From assembly GCF_000485595.1 (NCBI RefSeq), contig NW_014577331.1, positions 1 through 20,293 on the forward strand: 20,293 bases of DNA, read 5' to 3'. Positions 1-8,600 of the stretch are shown here, one piece after another; the stretch's first letter is position 1, and every line of letters begins with the position of its first letter. The position numbers were made by a program, and so were the translations under genes. A model generated the notes under the pieces. The model was not told the origin of the DNA. It worked only from the letters and a program-made list of their open reading frames with translations, and searched no databases. Origin of the DNA: Priapulus caudatus (taxonomy: Eukaryota > Priapulida > Priapulimorpha > Priapulimorphida > Priapulidae).

Positions 1-340
1 CACGGTGTTCCGGCCTAGCAGTGGTGGACAGTGACCCTACTCACGCCGCGGCCCTTCAGGACCAACTCGCCGGTGCTCGCCTTCTCGGGCCTTCTTCCAT
101 CTCTATCCGTAGCTCGTCAAGTTCGTGCTGGCCGTGTCGCTGTCGCGTGTCCTTCCTCGTCCTGTCGACGCTTGCGACGAGTCCTCCTCGCTTCCTCACA
201 AGCCTCGCCGGCTGTGGGATCTTCCTGTCCCCAGCTCCGCTGCTGGCGTCCTTCCATCTTTTCGCTCGCGCCATCTCATTCCCGGCCTTAGCTGCGTCTC
301 CACCGCCGGACAATTTTCTTTAAGCGTTCTGGCTTAGCCG
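1..340. other. GC-rich block, no recognised gene
   Basis: This stretch is clearly richer in G+C than most of the window and is open in several overlapping frames on both strands. The frames encode low-complexity Ser/Pro/Arg-rich peptides, as expected when GC-rich DNA has few stop codons. I see no domain, no convincing splice sites and no poly(A) signal. It may be part of a repeat that starts outside the window. Confidence 0.4.
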
Positions 341-411
341 CTCAGCGTACCTTAAGCCGGATCACAGGCTCGTGCGCAGCGGTGATAATCGGCCAGCCGT
401 GCCCATGCTCC

Positions 412-670
412 AAGCTGCGTGGTTGTATCCGGCCCGGCAAGCGTTTCTGCCTTGAAGCGGAACACCGCCTGTTATTTCTACCGCGCCCCGCGCTGGCGGC
501 TCGTTTGTATCCCGCCCGGCAAGCGGTTTGTGCCTTGAGCGACACACCGCCTGGTATTTCTACGCGCGCCCGGCTGGCGCTCGTTTATACCGCCTGACAA
601 GCGGTTTCTGCCTTGAGCGGGACACACCGGCCTGGTATTTCTAACCAGCCCCGGCTGGCGGCTCGTTTTT
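412..670. repeat. ~80-bp tandem repeat, about three copies
   Basis: The landmark CCCGGCAAG recurs at 433 and 515 and as CCTGACAAG at 593, giving periods of 82 and 78 bases. Between landmarks, other shared words recur in the same order: GCCTTGA, ACACCGCCTG, TATTTCTA and CTGGCGGCTCGTTT. Copies differ by small indels and substitutions. Short ORFs crossing the array on both strands are repeat shadows, not genes. Confidence 0.75.
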
Positions 671-680
671 ATTCAACTGC

Positions 681-2144
681 CGATAGCGAAGGGCAGCTTG
701 AACCGGTCTTCCTCCCCGCGTGGCCGTCTGCCATCGCCGGTGCGCCTAATATCCTGGTCACGGCACCACTGTGACGAATTCGGTTTCCTCTATACGACTG
801 CGGGCGTGTTCAGCGTCCCCTAACCAGCGCTCGCAGGGGTAGTGGCACGGCGATGAGAGAATACGGGCGTCGAGATAGATGTTGCGTAGATGCGAATGGA
901 CCGGGGTCCGATATTATTGCCTAAGAGTACTGGCGACGCGCTCGCCCGGGAACACGGCTGCTTCCCACCCATCCTCCGCTATGACGGTCGCGCCGCTACC
1001 CACAGACAGCGGATGCGCAGACAACATTGACGGCTGGCGAACGCCATCGTAGAAATTATGAGGCTAACCCATCACAAACACAAACACGTCGCTAGCATCA
1101 CCGCTGGCCTGCAAGGAGGCTACCGATACGAGAGAGGACGTTCTTAAACACGCTTGTCTCTACCATATACGCGTGGCGGACCACAATGAGTGTGACAGGC
1201 CACGCCCCTTTGGAACCGCAGGCTAGCGAGGCTTGAGGCTAGCATACGCTAACGCGTGTGCAGCGCAACAGTCGCGTGCGCCATCTATTGACACAAAATT
1301 CGCTACAGTATCTAAAAAGCGGTTATGTTACGTATGTAAAAAAGCGGTACTGCTTATAGATGAATTAGTCAGAATTAACTGTTGAAATGCTCGGCAGGCG
1401 CTGTTGAAGTGTGTTATATAATTATACAGCCATGCACCTTCGCATGTAAGACGTAAACCGTAGGATCTGACATGCGTGTCCAGCGTCACGTGTCTGTTGT
1501 CATACCCCGGCCCCCACTCCGAGGTGGACGGACGGCGCATGCGCGTTCCAAAATCTCCGGTAAAGGGTATTTTTCGCCGGCGACAAAAATCCGGGCCGCA
1601 AGGAATTGTAAAAAAGCGGGGTGTATTTGACTTTTCACCCGGAGATTTCTTTAAAAAAGCAGGGTGTTTTCCTCTCTCTCTTTCATCTTGAATTCATAGA
1701 ACACCTTTATCAATCCCGGATAAAGATTTCCTGAAATTCTTGCTAGTTTTTGAAAGCATCAGCGATTATTTACATTTTCTAAATGTAAAAATATTGGCCC
1801 CTAGTTCCCCTCGATCCTGAACTCTAAACACTACGTAGTGTAGACTGGTTGACCGTTCGACACGCTACAGCTAACGTCACTGACTGCTTGGACATGAGAG
1901 GGGTACCTGAGATAGGGGGTAAGCAGTTGAGCGTGCTTCCGATTTAGGGGGTCCTCCAAGGCCCAGGAAAAAACCCGCGCAAAAAGCCGCGACGAAAGGG
2001 GGGTTCAGAATTTTAGCCAGTCCTGAGATAGGGTGCTTTCAAAGGACCGGGAAACGAGATATGGTACCCTAGAGTAAAACTGAGTGTGGGGGCCGGGTTG
2101 TCATATAATTAAACCTATTTATCTGTTAGAACGTTAGACCTGGC
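681..2144. other. Intergenic, no gene seen
   Basis: I find no protein-like ORF, tRNA or splice-bounded exon here. Two diverged A-rich/CCGG modules lie at 1550-1660: AAATCTCCGG on the + strand near 1551 and its inverted counterpart CCGGAGATTT near 1640. Two diverged copies of a CCTGAGATAGGG module lie near 1907 and 2022. These look like decayed repeats that I cannot name. Confidence 0.4.
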
Positions 2145-2160
2145 TTAGATGTTATTTGAC

Positions 2161-2360
2161 AGCACACAGCACAGCACACACACCACACACACACACATCA
2201 CACACACACAACACACACGACGCGCTGCGCGCGGCGCGCAGACGCACGCACGCACGCAACGCACACCAACACCAACACACGCACGCGACGAGCACGCTAC
2301 GCACGCACGCACGCCACGCACACACACACACACACACACAGCACACACACACACACACAG
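2161..2360. repeat. CA-rich microsatellite with CG-rich core
   Basis: CA dinucleotides flank a GC-rich core with GCGCGC words (about 2220-2240) and ACGC repeats. Alternating purine-pyrimidine sequence dominates. Long open frames (His/Thr-rich on +, Cys/Val-rich on -) are microsatellite artefacts. Confidence 0.95.
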
Positions 2361-2736
2361 GCGCGGACTGGCCCATCGGAGCGCACGGGAGTTTCCGGTG
2401 CCTGGCTACTAAGTGGCCTGTCCAAAAAAAATGTTGAAAAAAAAATCTGCGGCTTAAAAGCCTTTTTTTCGTACGTAGGCCTACATCCAAATGATTATTA
2501 CATTAGTTATTTATTATTTAATAAATATTGGTGTTAATGTTATCTTGTGTCGTCTCGCCGTCATTAATGATAGGTACTTTTGTTTTATTTGAGGTTCATA
2601 ACAGTACATTGTACTAAGCAGTTGTTGGCCATTCGTTTGTGATTCAGCATTGCCACTAAAATTCACACAGGGAATGCATGGAATGAAATCTTTGCTGACC
2701 AAAAGTTTTCCTGGAGGGGGAGTCTCGGGACCCCCA

Positions 2737-3219
2737 CATTGGCGGATCCAGGGGTGGATTTGGTGGCTAGCCACCCCCCTCTGTTGGACTAACAATATTT
2801 TTACACATATACCAATATTATTGCCAGTATAATAGTCACGCGGCTGTACAACGGCACTGATGATGGCGTTTAAAGTTAGTATTTGAGCGTTAAAGCCAGG
2901 CTTACGAACCCTTTGCAGGCTTTTTACACATTTCAAGAAAGAGGTTTTGGCTGTCGCCTCTCCCAGCGGCTGGTTCACTCCTCTACATAGGTAGTTAACA
3001 TAATGCCCGCCCCCCCGTTACATAAGCAATGCCGCGCTGCAAGCATCAAAGAATCGATTGCTACTTAAAAAGATCATTGTCGTAGTCAGAATGGAAGGCT
3101 TACATGTATCACAAAGTGCCTCAAACACCATCTCCTGGCTGTCTACATTTTCAAATTTTTCTGGTGGGGGCCCCATACCCCGCCTGTTTTCACCCCTCCA
3201 GAAATCCTGAACCGCCATG
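2737..3219. mobile_element. Probable non-autonomous hAT-like element (relic)
   Basis: The left end reads CATTGGCGGATCCAGG at 2737. The right end, read on the - strand from 3219, is CATGGCGGTTCAGG, so the two form imperfect terminal inverted repeats. TGGCGGATCCAG termini are familiar from hAT-type MITEs; that recognition is from memory. CCCCCA occurs directly outside both ends (2731-2736 and 3220-3225) but is too simple to be a secure target duplication. No transposase frame is evident in the 483-bp interior. The - strand frame at 2514-2978 crosses the left boundary and is not treated as a gene. Confidence 0.5.
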
Positions 3220-3318
3220 CCCCCAGATCCCCCGCTTAAAAGGTGTCTGACTGGAGCTATATCTTACTCCATATCTCCCGGCTGAATGATTCCCCAGTCC
3301 GGCCTGAACAACAACAAC

Positions 3319-3448
3319 GCCGCACGCACGCACGCACGCGCGCGCAAACACACAACACACACACCAACACGCGCGCACACCACACGCACCACACACCACA
3401 CACCAACACACACAACACACACCACACACACCACACAACACACCACAT
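3319..3448. repeat. ACGC/CA-rich microsatellite
   Basis: ACGC tetranucleotides pass into GCGC and then into CACA/ACCACA repeats. All open frames across it on both strands are low-complexity artefacts. Confidence 0.95.
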
Positions 3449-4320
3449 AAACACGATGCACGTGTCTGAAGAAACTGCATAGGGCTGTATAAAACGGATA
3501 TAGATATATTATTTGCGCGTCTAGATATTTGCTTGTTTATTGCACCACGTCGAGGTGACGACGAGACGCGTAAATGGCCTTGGCTGTTGCTCTTCTTTGG
3601 AATTGACACTGTCCTGTTTGTCTGGAGGACACTGTATTACTAAGGCGCTTGGCGTCTGCTTAGCAATATCATCGCTTGATAAGAAGCTCTTGCCGTGTTA
3701 CGAATGGACATACAACCAGGATGAACAAACGTCTACGCTAGGCGTAAAACGAAGTAGCGGTAAACTTACAACCAACGTGAACATAAAGCCAATAATATAT
3801 AAACGTACAGTCAAGCTGGAAATGCAGTAAAGATACAACAATCCCTTGAGGCAGAGTGGACTTTGAATCAGGGTGGACTATCAGTCAATGTGTACACACA
3901 ACCAAGGTAAGTAGTTTCCCTATTATTTACTTCTGATAATACATTTGTCTACGATATAAGTATATGTATGCGCGTGCCTGCGTCTATATATAAATAAATA
4001 AATGAATAAATATATATAGGTATATATATATCGAAGTGTAGGAATGGAATTTCGCGGCCAAACCTGTACCAATCTTATCCAGTAAATGTTGTTATGTATG
4101 CTTACTGTAATTATATTAATGTCCACTCGACGTTAGAAGTACGTTTAGAGTATGTTATGATATCTTAATACATGCATTGTACGGTTACACATAACATACA
4201 AGTGTGGCGCACATAATTAATTATTTCTACGGCGATTAGATGGCGCGAGGATGTCATATTTAACGGCCCGGCAGTTAGATGCGATATGATATGACTAACC
4301 AATAGAGCACTTAAAAAATA
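3449..4320. other. Intergenic, no supported gene
   Basis: A TATAAAA word lies at 3488-3494 and a strong donor-like AAG|GTAAGT lies at 3904-3912. The intervening + frame (3540-3830) has no early in-frame ATG and no recognisable similarity, so I do not call a gene. The rest is AT-rich with short ATAA and TATA runs near 3990-4031. Confidence 0.35.
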
Positions 4321-4384
4321 AAACCCTAAACCCTAACCTAACCTAATACCTATACCCGTATACCCTTAAACCCTAACCCTAACC
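4321..4384 (-). repeat. Interstitial telomere-like (CCCTAA) block
   Basis: Degenerate CCCTAA repeats run for about 64 bases, including CCCTAAACCCTAACCTAACC and a terminal CCCTAACCCTAACC. On the - strand this is the TTAGGG motif of most animals. Some units are altered (CCTATACCCGTATACCC), so it is an old internal block, not a live telomere. Confidence 0.8.
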
Positions 4385-4607
4385 AACAAAAAGCTGCCGT
4401 AGTAGTCGATTCATAGACGCATCTACTGGGCCGCGTTGCTATTTAACGTGACCATAGGACGTGACAATCGTGCGTGTATGCACGCCAGTTTGCGTTGATA
4501 AAATTGTTATATTATCAATGACAAGGTATTTTCTCATGTATTTATTTCTACGTGCTATGGTTTATTTATTTTTCTCTAGCTTACGTATACTCTTCTCTTT
4601 CTCTCAA

Positions 4608-4680
4608 GGGCGTAGCAGGAAATTTTCTGTAGGGGGCAAATACGCAGGAAATTTTCTGTAGGGGGGCCCAGGTATCCCCA
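4608..4680. repeat. 34-bp direct duplication in a small repeat relic
   Basis: The word GCAGGAAATTTTCTGTAGGG occurs twice with a period of about 34 bases. The piece begins AAGGGCGTAGC and ends near CCCACGCCCT, an imperfect inverted pair reminiscent of hAT-type ends. No target duplication is visible. Confidence 0.45.
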
Positions 4681-4775
4681 CGCCCTCTATTGCCATTGTC
4701 CATTAAAAGGCATACTATGAAAATCTCTAGGGGCCAACTGCCCTGCTGCCCACCCCGCTGCGTACGGCACCTGCA

Positions 4776-4935
4776 GTCTCTCTCTCTCTCTCTTTCTCGC
4801 TCTTTTTCTCAATCCTCTCGCCCACTGGCATCCCTACTCCCACTCCTTCCCCTCCCGCTCCCGCCCCCTCTTCTCCCGTCCCATCCTCTCCTCATCCCGT
4901 CCCCCTTCTCCGTACTCCCGCCCCCGTACCCCCTT
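4776..4935. repeat. Polypyrimidine (CT/CCCT) tract
   Basis: About 160 bases are almost exclusively C and T on the + strand, beginning with a (TC)n run and continuing as CCCTCCC-type sequence. Ser/Leu/Pro-rich + frames and Gly/Arg-rich - frames here are composition artefacts. The tract ends just before the inverted-repeat element at 4957. Confidence 0.85.
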
Positions 4936-4948
4936 CCACAGGCGTCTC

Positions 4949-5364
4949 GAATCGGCCGCGGGGGGGGCACTCCATATATATTGCATGTAGGTATGTGCCG
5001 CGGAAAGACCCCCATTTTTAACCCTAAACTTCCGTTCCACGTGGATCGCATTTTTTAAGAATATCCCGTTCCAGAGCATTACAAGTTTAGTTACCATGCA
5101 GATCTTGCATTTTTGCCGTTCCAGAGACCCTAGTTTTTAACATTTCAATTCCATAGCATTGCATTTCAACGAAATCCTATAGTTCCGGAGACCTCCATTT
5201 TCGAACATAGCCAGTTCCAGAGCATCCCACATTCAACAAACATTCGTTCCAGAGACCGCCATTTTCAGGTCCGAGTTAGTTCCAGAGCCACACATTTTGA
5301 CTTCGCAGTGGCACATATTACCTACCATAATGTGGGGGTGAGTGCCCCCCCCCCCGGAATCGGC
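4949..5364. mobile_element. Inverted-repeat element, copy A, with 8-bp target duplication
   Basis: The exact 8-mer GAATCGGC occurs at 4949-4956 and 5357-5364, directly flanking a 400-bp insert (4957-5356). The insert begins with a G run followed by CACTCC and ends with GAGTG followed by a C run, so the ends are inverted repeats. The similarity continues inwards as TATGTGCC on the left and GGCACATA on the right. Inside are imperfect tandem modules built on GTTCCAGAGACC...CATTTT and GTTCCAGAGCAT, repeating about every 61-65 bases as a pair. There is no transposase, so it is non-autonomous. It sits about 200 bp upstream of the VPS25 start codon. Copy B at 6113-6734 shares the ends, the internal module type and an 8-bp duplication. 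Confidence 0.8.
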
Positions 5365-5570
5365 TGGTCGCGACGTAGTCCGAGCCGACGCAGACCCCAG
5401 TAATGGATTAAACCCGCACCCTCAGGTTAGCAAAGCGGAGTTATAACGTCTGCATTTGCGGAAAAGTCGCGCCGGTGTCGGCTGTTTAGCAGTCACTGAC
5501 CTCGGGTCATCTGAGGTAGGAATATGACGCCGTAGCGGTGGCGCTTCCACCGCTCAGCTTGTATTATAAT
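5365..5570 (+). promoter_or_regulatory. VPS25 promoter-proximal region and 5' UTR
   Basis: This region is more GC-rich than the intron that follows and has no TATA box at a useful distance, as expected for a housekeeping gene. It contains TGACCTCGGGTCA (5497-5509), two opposed GGTCA half-sites separated by three bases. It also contains an 8-bp stem, AGCGGTGG/CCACCGCT (5534-5554), with a 5-base loop just upstream of the start codon. The start context AATATGGCTGC resembles a YY1-type site overlapping the ATG. The transcription start cannot be fixed from sequence; about 5520-5550 is an estimate. Confidence 0.45.
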
Positions 5571-5632
5571 ATGGCTGCGCCCGTTGGTAATTTTGAGTTT
5601 CCTTGGCAATACAGTTTTCAGCCATTTTTCAC
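5571..5632 (+). CDS. VPS25: VPS25 coding exon 1
   Basis: Encodes residues 1-20 and two bases of Thr21. Donor AC|GTACGT; the codon is completed by the first base of exon 2. Confidence 0.93.
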
Positions 5633-8600
5633 GTACGTTCACATGTATTTGATTACAGGAAAAAGCAGCAGCAGTAGCAGTTATTTTTTCATTCGGCCTT
5701 ATTAATTAATGCTAATTATATTTAATGATATATGATGTAATCTTTATTTTCAGCGGTACCGGTACTGCGGTAGTACTGTACACAGTAGTCAGTACACTGT
5801 ACACAGTACAGGACATAAAGCCTGTTGTGGTTCAACTTCAAGGATAGAGAACATGGGTCCAATAAAACATGTCTTTACAATCAATATAAAATATAATATA
5901 TATCAATATAATAGGTTAGGGTTATGGTTATGGTATGGGTTAGTCTTAGGGTTACGGGTTAGAATTAGCGGTTAGGGTTAGGGTTAGCACATTGGTTTTA
6001 TTGGACCATGTTCTCTATCCTTGGGCCAGCTGTGTTAGTTACAATATAATACTGTAATACTACTACTAATATATACAAGTACTAGCCTAACTTAAGTTAA
6101 ACTAGGTACAATCCCGGGGGGTGGTACTCCATACAAAATAGGGTAGGTATGTGCCACTTGAGTTGAGAGATGGAACTGGGGGGCTCCGGTACTAACTCGG
6201 CGAATCAAAATAGCACTGGGAGTCTCCGGAAAGAGGGTTTGCTGGAAAGCATGATGCTCCGGAGCTGGACATGTTTCAATTGTTTGCGAGAGGGGGTCTC
6301 CGGAACGTGCGGAACAAAGTAGCTAGGACATATGCACAGATATGGGTAATATTAGCTCTAGTACTATAGCCGCGTTCGATAAACTGCCACAGGCTGCGGC
6401 AGTTTATCGAACGCGGGCTATAGTACTAGAGCTAGGGTAATATGTGAAAAAGAGGGGTCTCCGGAACGTGCGGGAAAAAGTAGGACTTATGCTCCGGGAC
6501 GGGAAATATGTGAAAAGGGGGGTCTCTGGTGCATAAAAACGTAGGGACCTATAATCCGGGACGGGAAATATGTGAAAAAAGGGGGGTCTCTGGTACGGAA
6601 AAAAGTAGGACCTATGCTCCGGGACGGGAAAATATGTGAAAAGGGGGTCGCTGTGCGGAATTTTGAAGTGAAAAAAGGGGGGTAATCGCGGCACATACTA
6701 CCATGCAATATATAGGGAGTGCCCCCCCCTCGGGGGTACAATAATGTAACAACGTGCCATCTGAGATGAGCTATAGAAATGAAGTCGAACATAGCTCTTT
6801 CACTGAAATAGCCCTCCTGTGTGGGTCTCGTGGTAGTGTACTACTACTACAGGAGTAAGATAATATAGACCTGCTACTATACAGTACACAATCTAATTAT
6901 CCGAAATTGTGGAAACCGAAAAGCTCCGAAAACCGAAGTTTTTCCATGAGGTCGGCCTCCGCACACAAAGCTCGTAGGTTTGGCTGCCAGAAGATTCACT
7001 GCAGAAAATTAATGTGTTGCATTACTATGACATATGTACTGTACCAGCAGTGCGCGTAGCAGTATGTGGAGCACTGTAGGCCGGCGCCTACACTTGTTTT
7101 GGCAAGTTATCCTTTTTTTTAAAAACACCTTATATTCAAATCCATAAGCTTGCTGGACGAGTTTAAGAGTCGTAGACAGGAAAAACTATTGAAATGAACG
7201 TAGCAAGAATAGGCTAAATTAGGTGACCTATTCTTCTGTCATCTAGGCTGTTCATATTCTATCGCGGTGCCGCGTTTCATTCAACACTACCCGCCCGAAA
7301 AAGACTAGGATTCGATCTGGTCAGTTGTGTTAGACATTTTGACTCGTTCGTAACACTATTTTAACTCGTTTGTTTTTGAGTTAAAAGTGATATTGAATGA
7401 GTGTCTCAAGTAGCAAGAGGCCAAGGAACCAGGATGAACACTCGGGAAGGTCGTTTCCGGCCATCTGGGGGGTTTGTAAAACCAAAAATTTTCTTGCCCG
7501 CACTCCGCGCCAACGATGGTGGCGCTCGCTCAGATAGTCGTGCCTACAACTTTGAAAATCCGCCTACGCCCTGACCGGTACAACACTTGACTTCTTGAAA
7601 ACTTTGGTTTAGTACTGCTACTGGCTAGTTGCCAGATATACAGTATGTATATCTGTACTGTACTACCATTCCGAAATCCGAAATATTCCGAATTCTGAAA
7701 AGTGTCTGGTCCCAAGGGTTTTGGATAATAGATTGTGTACTGTAGTAGTACTAAGTACTATCTATAAGGTCTACAATCACTAATTATATTCATTGTGATG
7801 TTACCACTCTAGTCTAGTACAGTGGACCGTGTGGACTTGGAGTAACCATATGTGACTATATTCAGAATTAACAAATCGGGGGAAACGGGGCTAGGTGTCC
7901 TAATCAGCCTCCTTATAGATGGAAGCAATGAGACAGTACTGTTGGGGTGGGATGCAATGAAACTGCTATGGTTTCCTAAAATTTCTACCTTGGGGAGTAA
8001 GTTTGCTGTGTGCTTTTTTCTCTGACAGCAAGTACTTGCTGCCTGACAGCAAAGTTGATTTCGAGCCCTGGGTTTGTATTCATTGGTTTCCATGTTCCAA
8101 AGGTTCATACATGAACAGTATTAGTTCCAACTAATATTAGCTAAATATGCATCATTTTGACATTATTGAGTAATTAGATACATTTAAAATATGCAAGGTA
8201 ATAATTTTTATTATAATTTGTTAGACTTAACTTACTATAAAAATAAAAAGTAAGGTCAATGTAAATATGTATGTATTATGACGCTAGGCTGAATAGTGCA
8301 AATAGGGGTGAAAAGTATTTATACTAGATAATGTGGGATATTTTAAAAGTCAACTGTGTATACATGTGCATATACGTGAATGTGTGCACATGCGTGTGTA
8401 GTGAGTGGGTAGGAGCATGTGTGTGCGCATGTGTGTGTGTGCCTGCATGCGTACGTGCATGCACGTGTGCTTGTGTGCGTACATTATCTAATCTAATAAT
8501 AGCTCTTGTAATTATGCATCATGCTCTAAGAAATTCTTAGTGAGAACCATGTATATATAGATATATGCTTCATTTGAGTTCTATTTGCTGCCGGGACCAT

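Noticed and set aside
2145-2490. Cys/Val-rich and His/Thr-rich frames of up to 112 residues
   Set aside because: They are CA/GT microsatellite translations. The same applies to frames at 3190-3609, 8331-8540, 13506-13867, 14566-14890, 15515-15868 and 18361-18677.
2514-2978. 154-residue - strand frame
   Set aside because: It crosses the left boundary of the hAT-like element and shows no recognisable domain; it is probably fortuitous in repeat sequence.
5561-5571. ATTATAATATG as a VPS25 TATA box
   Set aside because: It abuts the start codon, which would place transcription start inside the coding exon and remove the N terminus that matches VPS25.
4608-7578. GGGCGTAGC at 4610 and GCCTACGCCC at 7563 as ends of one large transposon
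   Set aside because: The interval would contain the VPS25 promoter and first exon and several complete insertions. The ends are short and shared by many unrelated relics.
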